Assembly (NCBI GenBank): GCA_000828075.3
Contig: JXCB02000053.1
Span: 1-64,000, forward strand
Source: Tolypothrix campylonemoides VB511288
GTDB taxonomy: Bacteria; Cyanobacteriota; Cyanobacteriia; Cyanobacteriales; Nostocaceae
DNA length: 64,000 nucleotides
Reading direction: 5' to 3'
The position numbers and the translations under genes were made by a program. Shown in pieces: positions 7,941 to 17,022 of the stretch (the stretch's first letter is position 1; every line of letters starts with the position of its first letter). The notes under the pieces are model-generated. The model ran no database searches, had not been told where the DNA came from, and was given only the letters and a program-made list of their open reading frames with translations.

Positions 7941-10736
7941 ATGAGAATTCCAACAGCAACTTATCGAATTCAGTTCAATTCTACTTTTGGGTTTGATGCA
8001 GCAAAAGCAATTACAAACTATTTAGCAGAACTCGGAATTTCTGACCTTTATGCTTCTCCCATCTTTAAGGCAAGAGCAGGAAGTACTCACGGATATGATA
8101 TTGTTGATCCCACTGTGTTAAATCCAGAATTAGGAACCCAGGAAGGTTTTGAAGCCTTAGTCCAGGAATTACAACAGCGGAACATCGGTTGGTTACAAGA
8201 TATTGTTCCCAACCATATGGCTTATGACAGCCTAAACAGGTATTTAATGGATGTCCTGGAAAATGGTCCTGATTCAAACTATGTTGACTACTTTGATATC
8301 GCCTGGAATTCTCCTTTTGCTAGTAGTCATGAACCGATTTTGGCTCCGTTGCTAGGTAACTTTTACGGAGATTCTTTGGAGAATAGTGAAATTCAATTGA
8401 AGTATGATGAGAGTGGGCTGAATGTTAATTATTATAATTTAAAGTTGCCTCTCAAACTAGAATCTTATGCCAAATTTTTGACTCAGAATTTAGGCAAATT
8501 AGCCAAAAATTTAGGTAGAAAGCATCCAATCTTTGTGAGATTGCTTGGTATCCTCTACATGGTAAAAAATATTCCTTCGGAGGCTACAGCTCAGCAAAGA
8601 CAAGACCAAGCAGCTTTTGTTAAAGGGCTTCTTTGGGAGCTTTATACGGATAACGATGATGTCAGAACATTTATTGATGAGAATTTGCAACTTTTTAATG
8701 GTGAACCGGGAAAGCCAGAAAGTTTTAATCTTTTAGATAGTCTGCTTACTGAACAGTTCTTTCGCCTCTCTTATTGGAAAGTAGGGGCTGAAGAGATGAA
8801 TTATAGAAGATTTTTTACAGTCAATGAGTTGATATCAGTCAAGGTAGAAGAATTAAAGGTATTTAATAATACCCACGATTTGATTGGTAAGCTAGTGGAT
8901 GAAGGTAAGTTTACTGGCTTGCGAATTGACCACATTGATGGTCTGTATGACCCAACTCAGTATTTAGAGAGGCTGAAAGAAAAAACAGGGGATACATACA
9001 TAACTGTTGAAAAGATTTTACAGCCTGGAGAAGACTTACCAAGTAACTGGCCAGTTCAAGGTACTTCTGGCTATGATTACTTAAATTATCTCAATGGAAT
9101 TTTCTGTAAAACTGACAACGAAGATAGGTTTACTCAAATCTACTGGGATTTCACAGGAAGTAGAAGAACATTTGAGGAAATTGTCCCAGAGAAAAAGCAC
9201 CTGATCATAGATAGAAATTTAGCAGGTGATATTGATAACCTGGCTTTTCTCTTAAAGAAGATATCGGGTAAGTATCGCTATGGCAATGACTTTACAATCA
9301 ATGGTTTGAAGCGATCGCTGGCAGAAGTTCTCACTCGCTTTCCTATTTACCGAACTTATATCACTCAAGAGGGTATATCCGAAAGCGATCGCCCTTATAT
9401 CCAGGAAGTCATTGAAGCAGCCAAAGCGAACACACCGCTGTTGCAAAATGAATTGAATTTTATTGAGAAATTGCTGTTGCTAGAATACGATGCTTCTCTG
9501 ACTCAAGCAGAGAAAGACCAGTGGCTGTACTTTGTCATGAGATTGCAACAGTACACTGGACCATTGATGGCGAAAGGGGTTGAAGACACAGCTTTATACG
9601 TTTATAACCGCTTTATTGCCTTAAACGAAGTTGGGAGCGAACCTGGTCGGTTTGGGATTAGCGCTTCAGAGTTCCATGAATTCAATCAAAAACGGCAAGA
9701 CAGTTGGCCTCTGGCAATGAGTGCTAGTTCAACTCATGATACCAAGCGGGGTGAAGATATCAGGGCAAGGCTCAATGTCCTCTCGGAAATTCCTGAGGAA
9801 TGGCAAAAACAAGTCCGAATCTGGAGTGAAATCAATCGTTCTCATAAAAAGACCGTCAAGCGTTTAACTATGCCGGACAGGAACGATGAATATCTTTTCT
9901 ATCAGACACTTGTTGGAGCTTATCCGTTTTTTGAACATGAGTATGCCAGCTGTGTTGAGCGCGTGAAAGATTATCTACTCAAAGCGATTAGAGAAGCGAA
10001 AGTTTACACTGCTTGGCTGCGGCAAAATAGCACTTATGAAAATGCCTTTATTGATTTTGCCTCTGCAGTTTTAGAACCTTCACAAGACAATCCTTTCTTA
10101 AAAGAATTTGTGCCTTTTCAGAAACGGATTGCTTACTATGGCATTTTCAACTCTTTGTCTCAAGCTTTGCTGAAAGTTGCCTCTCCTGGAATTCCAGACT
10201 TTTATCAAGGAACCGAACTGTGGGATTTCAGTTTGGTTGATCCTGATAATCGCCGTCCGGTTGACTTTGAAACTCGGCAGTCTCATCTCAAAGCAATTAA
10301 GGAGCAAGCTAAGACAGATATTCTTAAGCTGATAGATGAATTACTGGCGAATAAAGAAGATGCCAGAATCAAGCTGTTCCTAACTAACCAAGCTTTAAAA
10401 GCGAGAAGAGAGTCTCTAGAAGTTTTTGAGAAAGGCAGTTACTTACCTCTAGAGGTGAGTGGCAAGTTTCAAGAACATATTGTTGCCTTTGCAAGGGGCG
10501 ATGGTAATAAAACGATTGTTACTATTGCTCCGCGCTTCTTCACCAGTTTAATTCAACCTGGAGAGTATCCGCTCGGACAACAAGTTTGGGATGACACAAG
10601 CTTGAAGCTACCAGCAGCAGCGCCTTCAGCGTGGAAAGATGCAATTACTGAGCAACCAGTTCAAGCTAATGGCACTGTACTGATTGGCGAAGCGCTGAAA
10701 CATTTCCCTGTGGCTTTGCTAGTTAGCCAAAACTAA
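7941..10736 (+). CDS. treY: Malto-oligosyltrehalose synthase
   Basis: This 931-residue GH13 protein converts the reducing-end alpha-1,4 linkage of maltodextrins to the alpha,alpha-1,1 linkage of trehalose. The N-terminus (RIPTATYRIQFNSTFGF) and YASPIFKARAGSTHGYD are characteristic of TreY, as are DIVPNHMAYD, GLRIDHIDGL (nucleophile), the TVEKIL acid region and SSTHDTKRGED. The length is typical of TreY, which carries inserts in the barrel. It is the last gene of glgX-treZ-treY. Trehalose in cyanobacteria is generally linked to desiccation and salt tolerance. Confidence 0.95.
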   Translation: MRIPTATYRIQFNSTFGFDAAKAITNYLAELGISDLYASPIFKARAGSTHGYDIVDPTVLNPELGTQEGFEALVQELQQRNIGWLQDIVPNHMAYDSLNRYLMDVLENGPDSNYVDYFDIAWNSPFASSHEPILAPLLGNFYGDSLENSEIQLKYDESGLNVNYYNLKLPLKLESYAKFLTQNLGKLAKNLGRKHPIFVRLLGILYMVKNIPSEATAQQRQDQAAFVKGLLWELYTDNDDVRTFIDENLQLFNGEPGKPESFNLLDSLLTEQFFRLSYWKVGAEEMNYRRFFTVNELISVKVEELKVFNNTHDLIGKLVDEGKFTGLRIDHIDGLYDPTQYLERLKEKTGDTYITVEKILQPGEDLPSNWPVQGTSGYDYLNYLNGIFCKTDNEDRFTQIYWDFTGSRRTFEEIVPEKKHLIIDRNLAGDIDNLAFLLKKISGKYRYGNDFTINGLKRSLAEVLTRFPIYRTYITQEGISESDRPYIQEVIEAAKANTPLLQNELNFIEKLLLLEYDASLTQAEKDQWLYFVMRLQQYTGPLMAKGVEDTALYVYNRFIALNEVGSEPGRFGISASEFHEFNQKRQDSWPLAMSASSTHDTKRGEDIRARLNVLSEIPEEWQKQVRIWSEINRSHKKTVKRLTMPDRNDEYLFYQTLVGAYPFFEHEYASCVERVKDYLLKAIREAKVYTAWLRQNSTYENAFIDFASAVLEPSQDNPFLKEFVPFQKRIAYYGIFNSLSQALLKVASPGIPDFYQGTELWDFSLVDPDNRRPVDFETRQSHLKAIKEQAKTDILKLIDELLANKEDARIKLFLTNQALKARRESLEVFEKGSYLPLEVSGKFQEHIVAFARGDGNKTIVTIAPRFFTSLIQPGEYPLGQQVWDDTSLKLPAAAPSAWKDAITEQPVQANGTVLIGEALKHFPVALLVSQN

Positions 10737-10744
10737 TGAAAATC

Positions 10745-10775
10745 AAACCACAGATAAACACAGATGCACACAGAT
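10745..10775 (+). repeat. ACCACAGATAAACACAGATG repeat, left arm
   Basis: AACCACAGATAAACACAGAT followed by GCACACAGAT faces an inverted, slightly shortened arm at 10917-10937 (ATCTGTGTGCATCTGTGGTT). The pair brackets MITE-like copy A. The same sequence recurs at about 55867-55895, next to copy C. Confidence 0.65.
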
Positions 10776-10791
10776 AAATAACTCGTGTTCA

Positions 10792-10914
10792 GGGACTTCC
10801 AAATTAAAAAATATTCAACTTTTTTTTGTGGGATGGGCATCTTGCCCGTCCTATAATCTGGGCGGGCAAGATGCCCACCCCACAAGATTGGATAATTTAT
10901 TTGTTGGAAATTCC
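10792..10914. repeat. Palindromic MITE-like element, copy A
   Basis: About 123 bp starting GGGACTTCCAAATTAAAAAA and ending TTGGAAATTCC, so its ends are inverted repeats. A long inner palindrome pairs GTGGGATGGGCATCTTGCCC with GGGCAAGATGCCCACCCCAC. Related copies lie at 16156-16280 and 55961-56083. It has no coding capacity. Between convergent treY and the SprT-like gene it could also act as a bidirectional terminator. Confidence 0.75.
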
Positions 10915-10936
10915 TAATCTGTGTGCATCTGTGGTT

Positions 10937-12160
10937 TTAAATTAAATATGATGCCAGCTTTTTCAGCCATTCCTCGGCTTCTTTGTACAACTTAAATTTA
11001 CGTTCATCTCGGCGAAACTCTGGCGTATGAACCATTCTTCTGCCATTTACCCATGTAGCACCGTGGAATTTGTGCAGCAGTTCGTGATACAAGACAAAGC
11101 TAACCACAAACTCGGGGATTTTTGCATCGTCAAGAGTCAAAGCAATCATCACTCTATCTCTTGCTGGTTCATAATGACCGAATTTACGATAAGTGTTGAT
11201 CTGGTTCCAAATGAGACGTGGTTTGACTAAAGAAGAAGCGAAATATTCACGATTTACTTTGTCAAATAACTCATCCAGGTTATAGTACTTTCCTCTTGCA
11301 TTCTCTACAATCACTTCAGTTATTAAATCAAGCTCTATCAATACAGAGCTATATTCTTCACTTGCTGCATAATCTCTAATAAGCCGCGTCGTTTGTTGAC
11401 ACTTGCCAAACAAAGCTGCTTTCACGAGTGCTTCCAAAGTTTCATCAGTAGCATTGATAAAACCTTCGCTAACTGTGAGAGTCGCTTCTACCAAAGAGCG
11501 TTTGCATTTATATATCCCCGTTAAGTGAGTTAACTCAACAACGATATTGAGCGGTTGAGCATATACTTTACAAAGTTTTTCAGCAATTTGCTTGACTCGA
11601 TAAATTGTTTGAAGATGAAGTTGGAGGTTGCGTTCATAAGTCAAAAACTTCATCCATGCATAAATTTGACGTGAGGAACGGGTGAGATTGGCTGGTGTTG
11701 CTTGCGATGCTGCGCAAATTTTTTCAATCGCTGCAACAGTTTGAATCAAAGTTTTAGCGAGTTCTTGTATTTGAGCAGTGTTTGGTGTCGGACTTGAGAC
11801 TAAGTTGGTAATCCTCTGCAAAATTGCATCTTGTTGCGTTTTGATGTTTTTGAGGCGAATTGTCTGCGCTTTATCTTGGGTAGGCTGAGTTTGAGCTAAA
11901 GGCAAATTGTCTAAGTCAATACTCTTGAGAAAATAGTAAGCTTGACGCGATCGCGTTGGTAACTGACTTGGTGTCATTCTCCCATGAGCGCACAACTGCT
12001 CAATAGTCTCGATAGAGTTTGTCATGAATTTTTTAAAATCTGCAACATCGCTAGCTGCTATCCCAGCCTGCAAGCGATTTCGTGCTACTTGAGCTGCTTT
12101 GACGATTCCGCGAATTTGTACCATACTGTTTTTTTTGCCTAAACCCTTTACCAATCTCAC
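10937..12160 (-). CDS. SprT-like zinc metallopeptidase-domain protein
   Basis: This 407-residue protein has a C-terminal SprT-like domain (about 300-405). The motif reads NREYFASSLVKPRLIW, GHYEPARDRVMIA, then the zinc-binding HELLH followed by a third candidate ligand in HTPEFRRDERKF. SprT/Spartan-family domains act on DNA-protein crosslinks in some organisms; the bacterial role is poorly defined. The first ~290 residues are mainly helical, with an internal repeat-like similarity between residues about 45-80 and 130-175 (TIEQLCAHGRMTPSQLPTRS versus AIEKICAASQATPANLTRSS). I know no function for that part. It is transcribed convergently with treY. Confidence 0.7.
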   Translation of the reverse strand: MRLVKGLGKKNSMVQIRGIVKAAQVARNRLQAGIAASDVADFKKFMTNSIETIEQLCAHGRMTPSQLPTRSRQAYYFLKSIDLDNLPLAQTQPTQDKAQTIRLKNIKTQQDAILQRITNLVSSPTPNTAQIQELAKTLIQTVAAIEKICAASQATPANLTRSSRQIYAWMKFLTYERNLQLHLQTIYRVKQIAEKLCKVYAQPLNIVVELTHLTGIYKCKRSLVEATLTVSEGFINATDETLEALVKAALFGKCQQTTRLIRDYAASEEYSSVLIELDLITEVIVENARGKYYNLDELFDKVNREYFASSLVKPRLIWNQINTYRKFGHYEPARDRVMIALTLDDAKIPEFVVSFVLYHELLHKFHGATWVNGRRMVHTPEFRRDERKFKLYKEAEEWLKKLASYLI

Positions 12161-12422
12161 TGCAACTATAGAAAAGCTATTATACGGGCTTGAGCAATAT
12201 CATATCCGGTTGAATAATTATTATTAAATTTCGCGCAAAGACGAGCCAGCGCTATAGGACGTGAGACCAGTGCTGCTCAGTGATGTTTACAAAGGGCGAT
12301 CGCCTCATCGCTCATTGCTTTTTTATTTTTGTTAACTATTAGCTATTATTAGCAGTGATGATCATCTCATTAATGATTATGTTATATATTTAACACAATT
12401 TCTTTTTTGTGAGGCTAGCTAT
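12161..12422. other. Divergent promoter region
   Basis: This 262-bp spacer separates the SprT-like gene from the chaperone operon, so it should hold promoters for both. It carries a GCGATCGC-type octamer near 12297. No CIRCE element (TTAGCACTC-N9-GAGTGCTAA) is visible, so HrcA control of the chaperone operon is not supported here. Confidence 0.4.
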
Positions 12423-13091
12423 ATGAATTCAAAAAAATTGAACAATAAAAATTTGCAAAATTTTGATGAAATTTTACGGGAAGTTGTGCAGGAAAATTTA
12501 CAAAAAAATATAGATGAAAGCTTAAAGCATCATATAGAAAATTGTATAGTAGAAACTTTTAATAAATATATAGATGAGCAAAAAAAATTACAACGGACTT
12601 ATTACACAAATACTAACGCCATCCTCGACAACAGTACTGCTGTTAAAGAATTATACAATAAACTTGAACAAACGTTGGGAGAACTTGACGATTTTAGAAA
12701 CTCTGTGGAAAAAATGCTTATAGAGCAACGTCAGATAAATGGAGAACTGCAACGAAAAATTAATCATTGGGAACAGGCGGCTACCGAGTTTTTTTGTTTA
12801 CTAGAGAGGGCTGTTGATTATGAAACAGATGAAAATACACGGTTAATAAATAGAATATTAGATGGATTTGCTCGTATTGTCATGAATTTAGGAATGGAGC
12901 GTGTAATTCCACAACCTGATGAACCTCTTAACGAAAAATTACATGAAGCTATTGATGAGGAAGAATCAAATATCACACCAGGAAATATTGTTAGGTGTGT
13001 CAATTGGGGTTATAAAATTGGTGACAAAATGATTGAAAAAGCAAAGGTAGTTGTGGCATCACCATTACAAAAACCTGAAAATGGAATTTAG
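12423..13091 (+). CDS. GrpE-like nucleotide exchange factor
   Basis: A 222-residue protein with a charged helical N-terminal half (about 1-130), typical of the GrpE dimerisation coiled coil. Its C-terminal part resembles the GrpE beta-domain: NLGMERVIPQPDEPLNEKLHEA, then TPGNIVRCVNWGYKIGDKMI and AKVVVASP, which line up with GrpE's HEA...GTV...GYKLGDRVLRPA-V-V pattern. It should release ADP from its Hsp70 partner. GAGG lies about 8 nt before the ATG. It is the first gene of a three-gene operon, 63 bp before the Hsp70 gene. The N-terminal half is AT-rich and diverged from housekeeping GrpE. Confidence 0.75.
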   Translation: MNSKKLNNKNLQNFDEILREVVQENLQKNIDESLKHHIENCIVETFNKYIDEQKKLQRTYYTNTNAILDNSTAVKELYNKLEQTLGELDDFRNSVEKMLIEQRQINGELQRKINHWEQAATEFFCLLERAVDYETDENTRLINRILDGFARIVMNLGMERVIPQPDEPLNEKLHEAIDEEESNITPGNIVRCVNWGYKIGDKMIEKAKVVVASPLQKPENGI

Positions 13092-13154
13092 TTGTAAGGT
13101 AGTAAATGCTGAATATAGTGAAATTTTTACCTTGGGAAAGGAGTAATTTAAGTA

Positions 13155-14906
13155 ATGACAAAAAATTATGCTATTGGAATTGATTTAGGAACTTCTACAT
13201 CTGAAATTTGTGTTTACCGAAATAATGAATCATTTCCAATTCCTGACCCTGCTACAAAATTGGCTATTATTCCATCAATTGTTGCTATTAATAAAAAAGG
13301 TGAAATTTTAGTAGGAGAAAATGCCCGCAGTTGGGTTGATGTATCAGGTCGTGGAGTTCGCGAAGTCAAGCGGAAGATGGGAACTGGAGAAACAGTGAAG
13401 TTGCTAGATACAGAGTATCGACCTGAAGAAATTTCAGCGCTGATTCTTCGCAAACTGAAGGAAAATGCTGAAGAAGCACTAGGAATTACGATTCGAGAAG
13501 TTGTACTTTCTGTTCCAGCTAACTTTCCAGATGCTGCTCGACAAGCGACACTGAATGCAGGTGAATTGGCAGGATTAAAAATTATTCGCCTGATTAATGA
13601 ACCAACAGCAGCAGCTTTAAGTTTTGGCATCAATAATATTGATATTGAAGAACAGCTTGTTGTCTTTGATTTTGGTGGTGGGACATTAGATATTACCGTG
13701 TTGGAAATGGTTGCTGGTGTTCTTGATGTCAAGTGTAGTTTTGGTAATCCGCAGTTGGGGGGTAAAGATTTCGATGAGGCAATGATGGCATTGCTGAAGG
13801 CTAAATTTCAAGCTGAAAATCCTGGAGCAGAAATTTCTGAAAAAGCTCATGGCGCACTCAAAGAAGCAGCAGAAAAAGCTAAAAAAGTACTTTCTACACA
13901 GCGATCGCATGACGTACGCATTCCCTATTTTGCAGCGCAAGATGGTGAATTTATTGATTTAGAGGTGGAACTGACGCAGCAAGAATTTGAGGAGGCGATC
14001 GCACCTCTGTTAGAAAAGGCGCGGGAGTGCATACGTCAAGCACTGAATGCTAAGAAGTTGCGCCCCAGTGCTATCAACCGGGTGTTACTTGTAGGTGGTA
14101 CAACTTATATTCCTGCTGTTCGCCAATTAGTCGCAGAAATGTTTGGTAAAGAAGGTAAACCACCTGATATTGGTGCAGACTTGGCAGTGGGTGTTGGTGC
14201 ATCTGTTCATGCTGCTCTTGCTCAAAATTTCATTCCTGAGGATTCTGGTGTTATTCTCACCGATGTTGCTCCTTTTGGATTGGGGATTGAAGTGGTGAGT
14301 TACGTTGGCGGACAATATATGCTGACCTACGAACCTTTGATTCAGCCCAACACAACAATTCCTTATTCTACTCACAAAACTTACACACTTTTGAGAGCAG
14401 ATCAAAAGCGGCTAGAAGTTCGTCTTTATCAAGACAATACAGGAAGCGCAAAGCTACCTAATGAAGCGATTGACACAGGAATAGCCACAGAAATTACAGA
14501 TATTCCTCCGGCTGCTGACGGTCATCCTTATCCTGTGGAAGTGGAATTTTCTTATGACATTAATGGGATAGCTAAACTGAAAGCCACCATTCCTAACATT
14601 AATAAAAGTGTAGAGCTATCCTATGGTTATTCAGCCAAGCGTATGGGTAGCAAAGATATAGCTGACGCTGCTTCTCGCCTGAAAGAACTATGGAAGCAAA
14701 ATGCCAAAGCGAAGCAATACGAAGGGTTAATCAATAAGGCAGAACGGTATATGGCTGGAATTCCGCCTCAGGAAAGATCGCCGCTGTCTGATATTGTTAT
14801 GGAACTTAAAAAAGCTTTGATGAATGACAGCATTGAAGAAATTCAAAAAGCAGGCGATCGCCTTGTAGACTTCTTGTTTGACTTAGAAAACGACATGGAA
14901 GACTAA
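13155..14906 (+). CDS. Hsp70-family chaperone (specialised DnaK paralogue)
   Basis: An ATP-dependent chaperone of 583 residues, shorter than the ~635 of housekeeping DnaK. The nucleotide-binding domain (about 1-365) has GIDLGTSTSEIC (phosphate 1), LINEPTAAALSFG, VFDFGGGTLDITVLE (phosphate 2), LGGKDFDEAMM and VLLVGGTTYIPAVR (adenosine). The substrate domain keeps APFGLGIEVV, TTIPYSTHKTYT and EVEFSYDINGIAKL, but the lid is short and the end (DLENDMED) is not the usual EEVD-like tail. AAGGAG precedes the start. The GrpE-like and J-domain genes on either side suggest a dedicated machine with its own co-chaperones. Confidence 0.9.
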   Translation: MTKNYAIGIDLGTSTSEICVYRNNESFPIPDPATKLAIIPSIVAINKKGEILVGENARSWVDVSGRGVREVKRKMGTGETVKLLDTEYRPEEISALILRKLKENAEEALGITIREVVLSVPANFPDAARQATLNAGELAGLKIIRLINEPTAAALSFGINNIDIEEQLVVFDFGGGTLDITVLEMVAGVLDVKCSFGNPQLGGKDFDEAMMALLKAKFQAENPGAEISEKAHGALKEAAEKAKKVLSTQRSHDVRIPYFAAQDGEFIDLEVELTQQEFEEAIAPLLEKARECIRQALNAKKLRPSAINRVLLVGGTTYIPAVRQLVAEMFGKEGKPPDIGADLAVGVGASVHAALAQNFIPEDSGVILTDVAPFGLGIEVVSYVGGQYMLTYEPLIQPNTTIPYSTHKTYTLLRADQKRLEVRLYQDNTGSAKLPNEAIDTGIATEITDIPPAADGHPYPVEVEFSYDINGIAKLKATIPNINKSVELSYGYSAKRMGSKDIADAASRLKELWKQNAKAKQYEGLINKAERYMAGIPPQERSPLSDIVMELKKALMNDSIEEIQKAGDRLVDFLFDLENDMED

Positions 14907-14909
14907 CAA

Positions 14910-16136
14910 ATGGTATATGAACTTTATCATATCCTGGAGATTTCCTCTCAGGCATCTGCTGATGAAATCAAACAAGCTTATTTCCGGTTAGTTCGCAAAT
15001 ATTCTCCTGAAAAAGATCCAGAACGGTTTCAGCAAATTCGCATCGCTTATAACACGCTTTCCGACTCAAAAGCGCGAGAAAATTATGACGCCATGCAGAA
15101 GCACGGCGACGAAATTAAAAACTTGATTGACCAAGCAGAAAATAAAATTCAACTAGAAGAATGGTCAAGCGCCATTCCCTTACTTAAGCAAGTTCTTGTC
15201 CTAGCACCAACAATGGATGCTGCTCGCAATCTACTAGGTCTTTGTTACATTCATACTAAAAATTGGGATTTTGCTGTAAAAGTCTACAAAGCATTAACTA
15301 AAACTAACCCTGATGTAGCAGTCTATTGGAGTAACTTAGGTTATGCTCACAAACTGCAAGCTGAGTGTTTGAATGAGCAAGGATTTATTAATACTCAACT
15401 TTATCACAATGCTCGGAAATCCTACCAGCAAGCACTTAACTTAGAACCATTTAATTCTGCACCTTATTTAGAGATAGCAGAAACTTACCTTAGTGAAACC
15501 AATTACTCAGAAGCATTGGCTTGGGCAGAACTGGCTATTGGTGCTGATGGTAAAGCTGATTATAATGACTTTGAAGCTCTTTTCTTTATTTGTCGTGTTC
15601 ATTTTTGTAATAATCAGTCACACAAAATTGAAGTCATAGCCAAGAGAATAATATCTTTACTACCTGAAAACATATTAGAAATACGACAATATGCTGCTAG
15701 CCGATTTGCGAATATGGGAATTGAAATCGCAAAAATTGCTACAAAATCGGTTGACTTTAATATGTGGAGAGCGGCTTTTGAATTTATCAAGGCGGCAAAA
15801 AAATTAGATTCAACTAATTTAGGTATTAAAGAAATTTGTGTAAAAATTGAGGAAATAGTATCAGCTATTAATCAGTATGAAACCCTTAGCCAAGATTACT
15901 TAATCATCCAAGGATTCCAAAGATTAGCAGCATTTTGTTTAGCTGATTATTTTGATTTTTACGATTCACCGCCTGAGAGAAAAACTTTTCTCAATGACAT
16001 ACTGACTGAAATTTTAGCTTCTCCAACAAGCACAATTCTTTCGTCACTAGAGAGAATAAAATCTTACTATCCTGTAGTGTATGGATTGAACACAGAACTG
16101 TTCAATCGAATTGAGCAAGTCGCTTGTGTACCTTAA
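14910..16136 (+). CDS. J-domain/TPR protein with a non-canonical SPE motif
   Basis: This 408-residue protein begins with a J domain (about 3-65: YELYHILEISSQASADEIKQ, then AYNTLSDSKARENYD). The invariant HPD that stimulates Hsp70 ATPase is replaced by SPE in RKYSPEKDPERF. The rest is helical with TPR-like repeats (about 75-230), including AIPLLKQVLVLAPTMDAARN and NPDVAVYWSNLGYAHKLQ. It starts 3 nt after the Hsp70 stop codon, so the two are almost certainly translationally coupled. Known J proteins need HPD, so this one may bind the Hsp70 in a different way or serve as an adaptor. Confidence 0.85.
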   Translation: MVYELYHILEISSQASADEIKQAYFRLVRKYSPEKDPERFQQIRIAYNTLSDSKARENYDAMQKHGDEIKNLIDQAENKIQLEEWSSAIPLLKQVLVLAPTMDAARNLLGLCYIHTKNWDFAVKVYKALTKTNPDVAVYWSNLGYAHKLQAECLNEQGFINTQLYHNARKSYQQALNLEPFNSAPYLEIAETYLSETNYSEALAWAELAIGADGKADYNDFEALFFICRVHFCNNQSHKIEVIAKRIISLLPENILEIRQYAASRFANMGIEIAKIATKSVDFNMWRAAFEFIKAAKKLDSTNLGIKEICVKIEEIVSAINQYETLSQDYLIIQGFQRLAAFCLADYFDFYDSPPERKTFLNDILTEILASPTSTILSSLERIKSYYPVVYGLNTELFNRIEQVACVP

Positions 16137-16155
16137 GAAGCTTCAGTAATCAGTA

Positions 16156-16280
16156 GGAGACTTCCAAAAAATATAAATTATTCAATATTGTGTCGGCTGG
16201 GCATTCTGTCCACCTTTGACAAGTGGCAGGCTAGATGCCTCCACAAGAGGTATTTGGATACTGTTCTATTTGAAAGTCCC
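16156..16280. repeat. Palindromic MITE-like element, copy B
   Basis: About 125 bp running from GGAGACTTCCAAAAAATATA to TTTGAAAGTCCC, with the same ends and AT-rich shoulders as copies A and C. The inner palindrome is weaker (TGGGCATTCTGTCCACC against GTGGCAGGCTAGATGCC). TA dinucleotides directly flank both ends (GTA before, TAC after), which could be a target-site duplication. Confidence 0.65.
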
Positions 16281-16562
16281 TACAAGAACCCAGTAGTGCT
16301 TAGCTCGCTTACACTTGAGGTGCCGCTAGTTGTGTCACTTTAGGTAATTCTACTTTTTTTGCATTTTTTTCCCCACAAAGACTCTGTTGTTGATATATTT
16401 GAATAATTTATAGAATTTCCTCTAACCTTAGCAACATATTTTGTAGATTTATGTTATCTTGGGCTATAGGATTTATATTCGGTTGTGCAGTTTGTGTTTT
16501 ATCTATTTACAAGCGTCTCTCCGAATCTAACTCTCTACATAGTCTGATTCTGGAGATGTTTC
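16281..16562 (+). promoter_or_regulatory. Upstream region and leader of rbp
   Basis: This 282-bp spacer precedes the RNA-binding protein gene and is AT-rich with several TATA-like stretches (for example near 16450). Cyanobacterial rbp genes of this type are often cold-induced with long leaders. A leader here is plausible, but I could not fix a promoter or a conserved cold-shock box. Confidence 0.35.
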
Positions 16563-16880
16563 ATGTCAATTTACGTAGGTAACTTATCTTACCAGGTCGA
16601 GCAAGATGACCTCAAACGCGTCTTTGCAGAGTATGGAACTGTTAAGAGCGTTCAATTGCCTCTAGACCGGGAAACAGGTCGCGTGCGTGGGTTCGCTTTT
16701 GTAGAAATGGGATCAGAGGCAGAAGAACAAGCAGCGATTGACGCCCTAGACAGTGCTGAGTGGATGGGTCGTAATCTGAAGGTTAATAAAGCTAAGCCCA
16801 AGTCAGACTCAGGTTCTGGTGGTGGTAGATGGGGGAACAACAACCGTGGTGGTGGTGGATACTCTCGTGAACGGTACTAA
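16563..16880 (+). CDS. rbp: Cold-shock-type RNA-binding protein (single RRM, glycine-rich tail)
   Basis: A 105-residue protein consisting of one RRM (residues 1-80) with RNP2 IYVGNL at 3-8 and RNP1 RGFAFVEM near 42-49. A glycine-rich tail follows (GSGGGRWGNNNRGGGGYSRERY). This matches cyanobacterial Rbp proteins, several of which accumulate at low temperature and bind mRNA. A terminator follows, then rpsU on the same strand; the rbp-rpsU order is a known arrangement in Anabaena-type genomes. Confidence 0.93.
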   Translation: MSIYVGNLSYQVEQDDLKRVFAEYGTVKSVQLPLDRETGRVRGFAFVEMGSEAEEQAAIDALDSAEWMGRNLKVNKAKPKSDSGSGGGRWGNNNRGGGGYSRERY

Positions 16881-16929
16881 TAAGCTTTAAGACAAAGCTT
16901 TGAGACAAAGAATTTAAGTCTAAAATTTC

Positions 16930-16958
16930 AAGGGCAGGTTCTTTGTCTGCCCTTTTTT
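16930..16958 (+). terminator. Intrinsic terminator between rbp and rpsU
   Basis: AAGGGCAG (16930-16937) pairs with CTGCCCTT (16947-16954) over a 9-nt loop and runs into a T tract, a textbook rho-independent terminator. It would limit read-through from rbp into rpsU. Confidence 0.85.
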
Positions 16959-17022
16959 GCTATCCAGCTTACAGAATTGCTCATGTCCAGCCACTAATTT
17001 AGCTAATTTAAAAGGAGATAGG

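Noticed and set aside
12161-12422. CIRCE/HrcA operator before the chaperone operon
   Set aside because: No TTAGCACTC-N9-GAGTGCTAA sequence or near match was found.
13214-13732. Long antisense frame over the Hsp70 gene
   Set aside because: A shadow of strong codon bias in the sense gene; no start signals and low-complexity Ser/Ile content.
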